Shown: positions 1 through 5,661 of the stretch, piece after piece
How the letters are laid out: each line of letters opens with the position of its first letter
How positions within the stretch are numbered: position 1 is the first letter of the stretch
Source of the DNA: Actinomycetes bacterium
GTDB taxonomy: Bacteria > Actinomycetota > Coriobacteriia > Coriobacteriales > Coriobacteriaceae
Assembly (NCBI GenBank): GCA_023441725.1
Contig: JAEZNV010000092.1
Span: forward strand, 1-5,661
Direction of reading: 5' to 3'
DNA: 5,661 bases
Notes under the pieces: generated by a model
Seen by the model: only the letters and a program-made list of their open reading frames with translations
Told to the model about the DNA's origin: nothing
Database searches by the model: none
Position numbers and translations under genes: made by a program

Positions 1-1139
1 TCAACAACTACCTTGCCGTCATTAAGGTGGTCGGCGTCGGCGGCGGCGGTACCAACGCGGTCAATCGAATGATCGAAGAGGGCATCCGCGGCGTCGAGTT
101 TGTTGCCATCAACACCGATGCTCAGGCGCTCGCGATCTCTGATGCCGATATCAAGGTGCACATCGGCACCGACCTTACCCGCGGCCTAGGCGCCGGCGCC
201 AACCCTGAGGTTGGCCGCAAGGCTGCCGATGAGTCCCGCGACGATATCGCCGAGGCGCTCGCTGGCGCCGACATGGTGTTCATCACCTGCGGCGAGGGCG
301 GTGGTACCGGTACCGGCGCTGCTCCCATCGTTGCCGATATCGCGATGAACGAGGTCGGCGCGCTGACCGTCGCCGTCGTGACCAAGCCCTTTACCTTCGA
401 GGGTCGCAAGCGCAAGAAGAGCGCCGAGGAGGGCATCAAGACCCTCTCCGACTGCGTCGACACCATGATCGTTATCCCTAACGACAAGCTGCTCGACATC
501 GCCGAGAAGAAGACCACTATGCTCGAGGCGTTCGCGATTGCCGATGGCGTTCTTTCCCAGGGCACCCAGGGCATCACCGACCTCATCACCGTCCCGGGTA
601 TCATCAACCTGGACTTCGCCGATGTTAAGACCATCATGAAGCAGGCCGGTACCGCCATGATGGGCATCGGTACCGCTTCTGGGGACACCCGTGCCGTCGA
701 CGCTGCCCAGCAGGCTATCTCCAGTCCGCTGCTCGAGAGCTCCATCGATGGCGCCACGCGTGTCCTGCTTTCCATCGCCGGCTCCAAGGACCTGGGCATC
801 CAGGAGATCAGCGACGCCGCCGACGTTGTCGCCAATGCCGTCGACCCCGAGGCCAACATCATCTTCGGTACCGTTGTTGACGAGTCCCTGGGCGACCAGG
901 TGCGCATCACCGTTATCGCCACGGGCTTCTCCGACTCCAACGTCAACCGTCAGGACGAGCTCTTCGCTGCCCAGCAGTCCCAGAGCAAGGCCGCTGCTTC
1001 TGCTGAGCCGCAGCGCACCGCTCCGGCTGCCAGCCCCGCTCAGGCTGCCCCGACTCGCAACGTCGGTGGTACCGAGCTGCCCAACTTTGGCAACGATCAG
1101 TTTGAGCTTCCCGACTTCCTCAAGCGCGGCAGCTTCTAA
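1..1139 (+). CDS. ftsZ: Cell division protein FtsZ (5' end outside window)
   Basis: FtsZ is the tubulin-like GTPase that polymerises into the cytoplasmic Z-ring and recruits the division machinery. The frame is open from base 3 and its first codons read [16 protein letters not shown], matching the start of actinobacterial FtsZ proteins, so only about 5-10 residues are missing. Visible elements in order are the nucleotide-binding glycine loop [11 protein letters not shown] (bases 39-71), the tubulin signature GGGTGTG (297-317), and the T7 synergy loop NLDFAD (606-623) with its catalytic aspartates. A globular C-terminal domain follows, then an Ala/Pro/Gln-rich disordered linker of about 50 residues, and the conserved C-terminal peptide [11 protein letters not shown] that docks FtsA/SepF-type partners. 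All key residues are present. Gly-Thr pairs are repeatedly coded GGT ACC, consistent with a highly expressed gene. A strong terminator begins 24 bases after the stop. The identity is secure; only the exact start is unseen. Confidence 0.98.
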   Translation, partial: NNYLAVIKVVGVGGGGTNAVNRMIEEGIRGVEFVAINTDAQALAISDADIKVHIGTDLTRGLGAGANPEVGRKAADESRDDIAEALAGADMVFITCGEGGGTGTGAAPIVADIAMNEVGALTVAVVTKPFTFEGRKRKKSAEEGIKTLSDCVDTMIVIPNDKLLDIAEKKTTMLEAFAIADGVLSQGTQGITDLITVPGIINLDFADVKTIMKQAGTAMMGIGTASGDTRAVDAAQQAISSPLLESSIDGATRVLLSIAGSKDLGIQEISDAADVVANAVDPEANIIFGTVVDESLGDQVRITVIATGFSDSNVNRQDELFAAQQSQSKAAASAEPQRTAPAASPAQAAPTRNVGGTELPNFGNDQFELPDFLKRGSF

Positions 1140-1163
1140 GTCGTTCTTCGCATTGTTTTGCAC

Positions 1164-1198
1164 AGGGGCGCGTCCGTATGGATGCGCCCTTTTTGTTT
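1164..1198 (+). terminator. Intrinsic terminator of ftsZ
   Basis: The arms GGGCGCGTCC (1166-1175) and GGATGCGCCC (1180-1189) pair over ten base pairs with one G-U, around the loop GTAT. Two further pairs (1165/1190 G-U and 1164/1191 A-T) extend the base. The T-rich run TTTTTGTTT follows directly at 1190-1198. The opposite strand has no T-run after the stem, so it should work in the + direction only. It separates ftsZ from the pgeF-pst unit. Confidence 0.93.
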
Positions 1199-1200
1199 CT

Positions 1201-1212
1201 CGTTTGTAAACG
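1201..1212. repeat. Short inverted repeat CGTTTGTAAACG
   Basis: The half-sites CGTTT and AAACG flank a central GT, giving a 12-base inverted repeat three bases past the ftsZ terminator T-run and 15 bases before the candidate Pho box. Its position upstream of the likely pgeF promoter would suit an operator. It is short enough to arise by chance, and I do not recognise a specific regulator. Confidence 0.3.
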
Positions 1213-1227
1213 AAAGCCTCCAATCTC

Positions 1228-1249
1228 CTTACGTTCCCTTTACGTTTGG
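1228..1249 (+). promoter_or_regulatory. Candidate Pho box (11-base direct repeat)
   Basis: Two copies of TTACGTT lie at 1229-1235 and 1240-1246, exactly 11 bases apart. Taken as six-base units, CTTACG (1228-1233) and TTTACG (1239-1244) are separated by five bases. PhoB/PhoP-family response regulators bind direct repeats with this 11-base period, and the B. subtilis PhoP unit is TT(A/C/T)A(C/T)A, which TTTACG matches at five of six positions. The repeat sits upstream of a transcription unit containing the whole phosphate importer. The spacing and context are good, but there are only two clear units and the species consensus is unknown, so this is an inference. Confidence 0.42.
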
Positions 1250-1265
1250 TCCCTACCGCTGCGGG

Positions 1266-1271
1266 TATCCT
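1266..1271 (+). promoter_or_regulatory. Weak candidate -10 element for pgeF-pst
   Basis: TATCCT (four of six matches to TATAAT) lies in the AT-richest stretch between the ftsZ terminator and pgeF, 17 bases past the candidate Pho box. TTTTAAAG immediately downstream is an alternative. No good -35 hexamer sits at 16-18 bases: TTTGGT is 15 away and TTTACG is 21. A poor -35 fits an activator-dependent promoter, but equally the real promoter may lie elsewhere in 1200-1330. Confidence 0.25.
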
Positions 1272-1285
1272 TTTAAAGAAGTATG

Positions 1286-1321
1286 GCAGCCGTATGACAC
1301 GGACTGCTGCGGCTTCGCCGC
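1286..1321 (+). other. Two consecutive hairpins in the pgeF leader
   Basis: Hairpin 1 pairs GCAGCCGT (1286-1293) with ACGG-CTGC (1299-1307, A1303 bulged) around a five-base loop, giving eight pairs. Hairpin 2 pairs GCGGC (1309-1313) with GCCGC (1317-1321) around TTC. They lie between the candidate promoter and the pgeF RBS, with one base between them. Neither is followed by a T-run, so they are not a terminator. They match no riboswitch I recognise and may only insulate or stabilise the mRNA 5' end. Confidence 0.3.
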
Positions 1322-1336
1322 GATACTTGTGTTATT

Positions 1337-1342
1337 AGGAGG
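1337..1342 (+). promoter_or_regulatory. Strong RBS that fixes the pgeF start
   Basis: AGGAGG is a perfect Shine-Dalgarno core, seven bases before the ATG at 1350. The frame stays open upstream to 1158, but those codons run through the ftsZ terminator and the leader hairpins. This RBS therefore decides in favour of the 1350 start. Confidence 0.9.
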
Positions 1343-1349
1343 CTTTAGT

Positions 1350-2150
1350 ATGGCAGCACGTGCGGACAACGTTTCGCGTGTCGACCATGATGGAGTTACG
1401 TTGGTAGAGGGCGCGACGCACGATGTCCGCTTTGCCTTTACCGAGCGCACTGGTGGCGTTTCCGAAGATGCGTACTCCTCGCTCAATCTGGGCTCGCATG
1501 TTGGCGATGACCCCTTTACCGTTCAAGAAAATCGTCGCCGCGTACTCGAGGCCATGGGTGCCGCCGAGTGCGAGCACAACTTGCTTGTCCCCAATCAAGT
1601 ACACGGTGACCATGTCGTGACGGTGACCTCGAACGGCGCCGAAGATCTCGAGAACATTCGTGAGCAGATTGCCGAGGGCTGTGATGCCCTCGTCTGCACG
1701 GCGCATAAGGTGCCCGTGATGCTCTGCTTTGCCGATTGTGTTCCCGTGGTGCTGGTGGCTCCCGGCGGCTTTGCCGTGGTGCATTCTGGCTGGAAGGGCA
1801 CGATTGCACGCATTTCCGCCAAGGCCTGCCAAGCACTCTGCGAGGCGGCTGGCTGCACGCCGGAGGACATCTCTGCTTATATTGGGCCCCATATCCTGGG
1901 CGACGAGTATGAGGTGTCCCAAGAACTTATGGATCGCTTTGCCGCCGAGTTCGCGTGCATCGATGCTACCGCTTCCCGTATGCTCGATCTTTCCGCCGCC
2001 ATTCGCGAGGCGCTGGTGGATGCCGGTGTCGATGTGAATGGCATTGTGGACACCAAACTTTCCACCGTGCGTCAAAACGACCGCTTTTATTCCTATCGCA
2101 ACGAGGGCGGGACCTGTGGGCGCCATGCTGCGATCGGCGTGATGCTATGA
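1350..2150 (+). CDS. pgeF: Laccase-domain protein PgeF (YfiH/YlmD family)
   Basis: This 266-residue cytoplasmic protein belongs to the Cu-oxidase_4 (multicopper polyphenol oxidase / DUF152) family. Members include E. coli YfiH (PgeF), which limits misincorporation of serine into peptidoglycan, and YlmD/LACC1-type enzymes reported as purine nucleoside phosphorylases and adenosine deaminases. The metal-site triad is intact: H85 in NQVHG, C130 in FADCVP and H145 in VVHSGWKGT. Other family motifs are RTGGVS (33-38), YIGPHILGDEYEV (177-189) and the C-terminal FYSYRNEGGTCGRHAA (246-261). The length is normal for the family and there is no signal peptide. The start is set by AGGAGG at 1337. It follows ftsZ, as in many Actinobacteria, but a terminator separates them, and it overlaps pstS by four bases, making it the first gene of the pst unit. 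Family membership is sure; the physiological substrate here is inferred. Confidence 0.94.
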   Translation: MAARADNVSRVDHDGVTLVEGATHDVRFAFTERTGGVSEDAYSSLNLGSHVGDDPFTVQENRRRVLEAMGAAECEHNLLVPNQVHGDHVVTVTSNGAEDLENIREQIAEGCDALVCTAHKVPVMLCFADCVPVVLVAPGGFAVVHSGWKGTIARISAKACQALCEAAGCTPEDISAYIGPHILGDEYEVSQELMDRFAAEFACIDATASRMLDLSAAIREALVDAGVDVNGIVDTKLSTVRQNDRFYSYRNEGGTCGRHAAIGVML

Positions 2151-2983
2151 GAAAGATCGCATCGGTCCTGAGTGCAGCAGTGCTCGCGCTCACGCTGTGC
2201 GCCTGCTCCTCGGGATCTTCTACGTCTTCTATTACCGTGGCCGGCTCGACCACCTGCCTTCCCATTGCCGAGATTGCGGCCGAGGGCTTTAAGGAAGAGA
2301 CCGGCATCGACGTGCTCGTCTCCGGCCTTGGCTCATCTGCTGGCATCGAAGCTGTTAGCGCCGGCACCGCCGACATCGCCAGCTCGTCTCGTGGCCTCAA
2401 TGCCGACGAGCAGGATTTGGGCCTGACGCCTATCGTTATCGCACACGACGGCATTGCAGTCATCGTGAACGACGACAACCCGGTCGACAATCTCTCGACC
2501 GAGCAGCTCCGCGATATTTACGCCGGCAAGATCACCAACTGGAAAGAGGTCGGCGGAGAGGACCTGAAGATTCAGGTTATCAACCGCGACGAGGCGTCCG
2601 GTACGCGCGAGGCCTTCCGCACTATCGTGATGGACGGCGCGCCGTTCGATCGCCGCTCGGCTGTTCTTTCGGGTACGGGCCAGGTACGCGATGTCGTATC
2701 CCGCTCACGTGGCGCTATTGGCTACATCTCGCTGGGTTTTGTCGAGAGCCTCAACGCCAAGACCTCGGTTAAGGCCGTTTCAGTCAACCATGTCGAGGCA
2801 TCCGAGAAGACGGTCGCAAGTGGCGGCTATCCCATCTCGCGTGACCTTTACTTCTTTGTGAAGGGTACGCCTTCGCAGCAGGCGCAGGACTACATTGACT
2901 ATGTGACATCCGAGAAGATGGACAAGCAGATTCGCGAGGCGGGCTTTATTCCCGTCACCAACGACGGAAAGGGGAGTGAGTAG
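2147..2983 (+). CDS. pstS: Phosphate-binding lipoprotein PstS
   Basis: PstS is the extracytoplasmic phosphate receptor of the PstSCAB importer, 278 residues. Residues 1-20 form a lipoprotein signal: MRK, a hydrophobic stretch, then the lipobox LCAC with C20 as the likely lipidated residue. A short Ser/Thr linker follows. The periplasmic-binding fold of the PBP_like_2 type shows AGSTTCLPIAE (32-42), the SSR segment (80-82), AHDG with D101, and R147 plus SGTREAF (151-157); these match the phosphate-contacting segments of PstS. IYAGKITNW (124-132) and GAIGYISLGF (189-198) are also typical. The ATG at 2147 overlaps the pgeF stop as ATGA and no strong Shine-Dalgarno precedes it, so expression probably depends on translational coupling to pgeF. 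An in-frame extension back to 1955 lies inside pgeF and lacks a signal peptide, so I rejected it. The identity is secure. Confidence 0.96.
   Translation: MRKIASVLSAAVLALTLCACSSGSSTSSITVAGSTTCLPIAEIAAEGFKEETGIDVLVSGLGSSAGIEAVSAGTADIASSSRGLNADEQDLGLTPIVIAHDGIAVIVNDDNPVDNLSTEQLRDIYAGKITNWKEVGGEDLKIQVINRDEASGTREAFRTIVMDGAPFDRRSAVLSGTGQVRDVVSRSRGAIGYISLGFVESLNAKTSVKAVSVNHVEASEKTVASGGYPISRDLYFFVKGTPSQQAQDYIDYVTSEKMDKQIREAGFIPVTNDGKGSE
2971..2976 (+). promoter_or_regulatory. RBS that decides the pstC start
   Basis: GGGGAG, within the purine run that ends pstS, lies eight bases before the GTG at 2985. An upstream in-frame GTG at 2976 would overlap this site, leaving no spacing, so 2985 is the better start. 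It differs by three residues. Confidence 0.65.
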
Positions 2984-2984
2984 C

Positions 2985-3908
2985 GTGGAAGCACGGGAAA
3001 CCCCCCAGATTGAGCATGAGGCGCAGGTGCCCAAAAAGCGTGAGTTGGCGTTGGTGTCACGCAGCACCTATCTTAAGGAGAAGGCGCTGCAGTGGATCTT
3101 CTTTGCCTGCGCGTTCTTGGCGGTCGTCACCGTCATCCTGATCTTTGTCTTTACCACGTACTCGGCGCTGCCGGTCTTTACCGACATCGGTCTGGTGGAC
3201 TTCTTTAGCTTTACGTGGGCGCCCTCTGAGGGTCACTACGGTATCATGTCGCTGCTGGCGGGCTCTGGCCTGGTGACGGTCGGTGCCCTTGCCATGGGCG
3301 TGCCGTTGGGTGTGGGCACAGCCGTGTATCTGGTCGAGATCGCCAGCAAGCGCGTGCGCAGGCTCATTAGCCCCGCTGTCGACCTGCTGGCGGGCATCCC
3401 CTCCATCATCTACGGCTTCTTCGGCATGATCATCATCCGCCCGTTTATCGCCCAGCTGACCGGCGGCCTTGGATTTGGCGCACTGACGGCGTGGTTCGTG
3501 CTCGCCATCATGATCGTCCCTACCATCACCACGCTCACCATAGATGCCCTCAATTCCATTCCCATGGGCATTCGCGAGGCGTCCTATGCCATGGGTGCCA
3601 CCAAGTGGCAGACCATCTACAAGGTCGTGCTTCCTGCAGCCAAGCTGGGCATTGTCGATGCGATTGTCTTGGGTATGGGGCGTGCCATCGGTGAGACCAT
3701 GGCCGTGCTGATGGTCGTGGGCAACGCCCCGGTCATTCCGGATAGCATCTCGAGCCCCATCTCGACGCTCACGAGTCAGATTGCGCTCGACATGAGTTAT
3801 TCCTCGGGCCTGCACCGCTCGGCTCTGTTCGGCATGGGCGTTGTCCTGTTTATCATCTCCGCTGCACTGGTGGGTATCGTCCGCCTGATTTCCAAGAAGA
3901 GGGGGTAG
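2985..3908 (+). CDS. pstC: Phosphate ABC transporter permease PstC
   Basis: PstC is one of the two channel subunits of the phosphate importer, 307 residues from the GTG start. A charged cytoplasmic N-terminus of about 33 residues precedes TM1 (about 35-60). An extracellular segment with FTWAPSEGHYGI (76-87) follows; the matching GxW/YGI region is typical of PstC. About five more membrane segments follow (around 88-115, 128-155, 163-188, 222-246 and 280-302). The EAA-type coupling loop, EASYAMGATKWQ (198-209) leading to VLPAAKLGI (215-223) and GRAIGET (232-238), contacts the ATPase PstB. The gene starts one base after the pstS stop and ends three bases before pstA. All expected elements are present. 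PstC rather than PstA is chosen from its order after pstS, the PSEGHYGI segment and closer resemblance. The only uncertainty is the start, GTG 2985 or 2976. Confidence 0.95.
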   Translation: MEARETPQIEHEAQVPKKRELALVSRSTYLKEKALQWIFFACAFLAVVTVILIFVFTTYSALPVFTDIGLVDFFSFTWAPSEGHYGIMSLLAGSGLVTVGALAMGVPLGVGTAVYLVEIASKRVRRLISPAVDLLAGIPSIIYGFFGMIIIRPFIAQLTGGLGFGALTAWFVLAIMIVPTITTLTIDALNSIPMGIREASYAMGATKWQTIYKVVLPAAKLGIVDAIVLGMGRAIGETMAVLMVVGNAPVIPDSISSPISTLTSQIALDMSYSSGLHRSALFGMGVVLFIISAALVGIVRLISKKRG

Positions 3909-3911
3909 GCT

Positions 3912-4817
3912 ATGTCCGATTCCGTTGACACGACGGTCGATACGACCTCGTCGCGTGAGCGCATCAAGCGTGCCCTTTCCCATGGCAAGAAGGGCCGCAT
4001 CAACAAGGATCTGTCCAACAAGATCATGCTCGGCGTGTTTCGCGCCGCGGCCTATATCACCACGCTGGTGCTGATCGCCATCATCGCCTACGTGGTCATC
4101 AACGGCCTGCCGCATATCTCGCTCGACTTTATCTTCGGCTGGCCGCAGGGCGTCAACGCCGAGGGCGGCATTTGGCCCACGATCGTCTCGACCATCTACG
4201 TGACGGCGCTCGCCATGCTCATCTGCACGCCGGTTGCCGTCCTGGCTGCGGTCTATCTGGCCGAGTACGCCAAACAGGGCAAGGTCGTCGACATCATTCG
4301 CTATGCTGCCGATGCCCTGGCCTCGGTGCCCTCCATCGTTATGGGCCTCTTTGGCTACGCCTTGTTTGTCGAGGCCATGGGCCTGGGCCTTTCGATGGTC
4401 TCGGCCGCCCTGGCGCTGGCACTTCTGATGCTGCCTATTGTCATGCGTACCACCGAGGAGGCAATCCGCGCCGTTCCGCGCTATATCCGTTGGGGTGCAT
4501 ATGGCCTGGGCGCCACCAAGTGGCAGGTCGTCTCCAAGATCGTGCTTCCTTCGGCTTTTGGCCGCATCGCCACCGGCATCGTGCTTGCCATCGGCCGCGC
4601 CATCGGCGAGACCGCCGTGGTGCTCTACACCATGGGTCAGGCCATCAACCTGCCTATTTCGCCGCTCGATTCCGGTCGTCCCATGACCGTTCACCTGTAT
4701 CTGCTTGCCAATGACGGCATCAACATGAACGCAGCCTACGGCACTGCGCTTTTGCTGATGGCGATTATTCTGGCCTTCAACCTGTTTGCGCGTTATCTGT
4801 CGCGCAAGCGCCGCTAG
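3912..4817 (+). CDS. pstA: Phosphate ABC transporter permease PstA
   Basis: PstA is the partner channel subunit of PstC, 301 residues. A hydrophilic N-terminus of about 36 residues rich in Ser/Thr and basic residues precedes TM1 (about 39-64). The segment FIFGWPQGVNAEGGIWPTI (73-91) is typical of PstA. Further membrane segments follow at about 92-117, 135-157, 160-178, 215-240 and 275-294. The coupling loop reads EAIRAVPRYIRWGAYGLGATKWQ (residues 183-205) and continues into VLPSAFGRI and GRAIGET. The first EAA residue, usually Glu as in YREAA, is replaced by Trp194 followed by Gly. A good Shine-Dalgarno, AGAGGGGG, ends six bases before the ATG, and the gene is three bases after pstC. It shares the 15-base identity GCCACCAAGTGGCAG with pstC within the coupling loop, reflecting common ancestry of the two permeases. 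Confidence 0.95.
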   Translation: MSDSVDTTVDTTSSRERIKRALSHGKKGRINKDLSNKIMLGVFRAAAYITTLVLIAIIAYVVINGLPHISLDFIFGWPQGVNAEGGIWPTIVSTIYVTALAMLICTPVAVLAAVYLAEYAKQGKVVDIIRYAADALASVPSIVMGLFGYALFVEAMGLGLSMVSAALALALLMLPIVMRTTEEAIRAVPRYIRWGAYGLGATKWQVVSKIVLPSAFGRIATGIVLAIGRAIGETAVVLYTMGQAINLPISPLDSGRPMTVHLYLLANDGINMNAAYGTALLLMAIILAFNLFARYLSRKRR

Positions 4818-4829
4818 TTAAGGAGTCCC

Positions 4830-5633
4830 ATGTCCGTCTATCAGTCCGCTCCCACGCCGGAGCAAGCGGCCATCACGGCCAAGGATTTCAACTTTTGGTA
4901 CGGTGACTTTCACGCGCTGACGGGGCTCGACCTCAACATCGCCAAAAACGCCATCACCTCGTTTATCGGTCCTTCGGGCTGCGGCAAATCGACGTTTTTG
5001 CGCTGCATCAACCGTATGAACGACCTGATCGAGGGCACCCGCGTCGAGGGCACCATGACGCTCGACGGCAACGATATCTATGCCGAGGGCGTCGACCCGG
5101 TCGACCTTCGCCGTCGCGTGGGCATGATTTTTCAGCAGCCCAACCCGTTCCCCAAATCCATCTACGAGAATGTCGCTTTTGGCCCTCGTCTGCAGGGCGT
5201 GACTAGCAAAAGCGACCTCGATGACATCGTGGAAGAATCGCTCAAGCGCGCCAACCTCTGGAAAGAGGTATCCAATCAGCTCAACAAGGACGGTTTGGCG
5301 CTCTCGGGCGGTCAGCAGCAGCGTCTGTGCATTGCGCGTGTGCTTGCGGTGCAGCCCGATGTCCTTCTGATGGACGAGCCCTGCTCCGCCATCGACCCCA
5401 CGTCCGTCTCCAAGGTCGAGGATCTGATGGCCGAGCTGGCGCCCGAGATGACGATCATCATCGTCACGCATTCTATGCAGCAGGCCGCTCGTATTAGCGA
5501 CTACACCGCATTTTTCTTGCAGGAAGTTGCCGGCGAGCCCGCCACGCTCATCGAGTATGGTCAAACCGACGCGATCTTCACCAGCCCGGTGGATTCGCGG
5601 ACGGAAGACTATATCACCGGCCGCTTTGGCTGA
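4830..5633 (+). CDS. pstB: Phosphate ABC transporter ATP-binding protein PstB
   Basis: PstB is the ATPase that drives phosphate import through PstC-PstA, 267 residues and cytoplasmic at the membrane. All ABC motifs are intact: Walker [10 protein letters not shown] (47-55), Q-loop [10 protein letters not shown] (101-110) in the form characteristic of PstB, signature LSGGQQQR (158-165), Walker B VLLMDEP (178-184) with catalytic E183, D-loop SAIDP (186-190) and H-loop H214. The PstB ending [10 protein letters not shown] is also present. Relative to the E. coli protein as I recall it, a few extra residues lie near 231-240 ([10 protein letters not shown]) before the IEYGQT strand. AAGGAG at 4820-4825 precedes the ATG by four bases, slightly short but adequate. 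It lies 12 bases after pstA and is the last importer gene. A phoU gene often follows but would have to begin outside the window. Confidence 0.97.
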   Translation: MSVYQSAPTPEQAAITAKDFNFWYGDFHALTGLDLNIAKNAITSFIGPSGCGKSTFLRCINRMNDLIEGTRVEGTMTLDGNDIYAEGVDPVDLRRRVGMIFQQPNPFPKSIYENVAFGPRLQGVTSKSDLDDIVEESLKRANLWKEVSNQLNKDGLALSGGQQQRLCIARVLAVQPDVLLMDEPCSAIDPTSVSKVEDLMAELAPEMTIIIVTHSMQQAARISDYTAFFLQEVAGEPATLIEYGQTDAIFTSPVDSRTEDYITGRFG

Positions 5634-5661
5634 TCGGTGCGACTAGTCCCAAGCCGATCGG
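5630..5661 (+). repeat. Inverted repeat at the window edge, possible terminator stem
   Basis: CTGATCGG (5630-5637, overlapping the pstB stop) can pair with CCGATCGG (5654-5661) over eight pairs with one G-U, leaving a 16-base loop that itself contains the palindrome GACTAGTC. The bases that would show a T-run lie beyond the window. It may be the terminator of the pst unit or chance. Confidence 0.3.

Larger units (their letters stand above)
1280..1357 (+). repeat. 11-base direct repeat of the pgeF start region
   Basis: AGTATGGCAGC occurs at 1280-1290 and again at 1347-1357, where it contains the pgeF start codon. The upstream copy therefore also carries an ATG, opening a four-codon frame M-A-A-V-stop (1283-1297) that is out of frame with pgeF. 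The upstream copy has no well-spaced Shine-Dalgarno, only AAAGAAG abutting the ATG. The repeat is real; whether it has a function is unknown. Confidence 0.45.

Noticed and set aside
48..1072. Seven GGTACC hexamers within ftsZ
   Set aside because: Each encodes Gly-Thr with the same preferred codons, so they reflect protein sequence and codon bias rather than a DNA signal.
186..1223. A long - strand open frame of 345 codons over ftsZ
   Set aside because: It is an antisense shadow of ftsZ. It begins within the ftsZ terminator region, has low-complexity composition and shows no domain.
1158..1349. N-terminal extension of pgeF back to an ATG at 1158
   Set aside because: It would run through the ftsZ terminator and the leader hairpins, has no RBS and does not resemble the family. 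The AGGAGG before 1350 marks the start.
1955..2146. N-terminal extension of pstS inside pgeF
   Set aside because: It lies in a different frame within conserved pgeF codons and would bury the lipoprotein signal that begins at 2147.
3597..4526. 15-base identity GCCACCAAGTGGCAG at 3597-3611 and 4512-4526
   Set aside because: It encodes the same A-T-K-W-Q segment of the coupling loop in the paralogous permeases pstC and pstA, so shared ancestry and codon preference explain it. The small GCCAC/GTGGC hairpin in it is a by-product.
3057..4694. A 545-codon open frame on the - strand, the longest in the window
   Set aside because: It lies wholly antisense to pstC and pstA, which have clear motifs and RBSs. 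Its His/Asp/Gly/Gln-rich composition is what reversed GC-rich codons give, and it has no recognisable domain.
1..5661. Search for tRNA, rRNA, CRISPR repeats, insertion sequences, attachment sites and phage genes
   Set aside because: I saw no cloverleaf, array, terminal repeats or transposase/integrase coding. Apart from the 210-base gap after ftsZ, the window is almost entirely core coding sequence.

Overview
The window looks like chromosomal DNA from a high-GC Gram-positive bacterium, most probably an actinomycetota of the class Coriobacteriia (Collinsella/Olsenella-like). This rests on three things: an FtsZ closely resembling actinobacterial FtsZ in wording, a pgeF (yfiH) gene directly after ftsZ as is common in Actinobacteria, and GC-rich coding with strong Shine-Dalgarno sites. 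The genus is an inference from memory and was not tested by a search.

Layout, all genes on the + strand: (1) 1-1139, the cell-division GTPase ftsZ, lacking only its first few codons at the window edge. (2) 1140-1349, a 210-base intergenic region. It holds a strong intrinsic terminator for ftsZ (1164-1198), a small palindrome (1201-1212), an 11-base-period direct repeat that resembles a Pho box (1228-1249), a weak candidate -10 element (1266-1271), two consecutive hairpins, an 11-base repeat of the start-codon region, and a strong RBS. (3) 1350-2150, pgeF, a laccase-domain purine nucleoside phosphorylase / peptidoglycan-editing enzyme. (4) 2147-5633, pstS, pstC, pstA and pstB, a complete high-affinity ABC phosphate importer. 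(5) 5634-5661, a short tail with an inverted repeat that runs into the window edge.

pgeF and pstS overlap by ATGA. The remaining junctions are 1, 3 and 12 bases, so pgeF-pstS-pstC-pstA-pstB reads as one transcription unit starting after the ftsZ terminator. PstS is the membrane-anchored phosphate-binding lipoprotein, PstC and PstA form the channel, and PstB supplies ATP hydrolysis. PgeF belongs to a family reported to perform phosphate-dependent cleavage of purine nucleosides and to affect peptidoglycan composition. It is an unexpected first gene for a pst operon.

The individual genes are ordinary, and I see no previously undescribed multi-gene system. The best leads are the arrangement (pgeF fused translationally to a pst operon where sepF-type division genes would often follow ftsZ) and the possible Pho box in front of pgeF, which would place the nucleoside phosphorylase under phosphate control.
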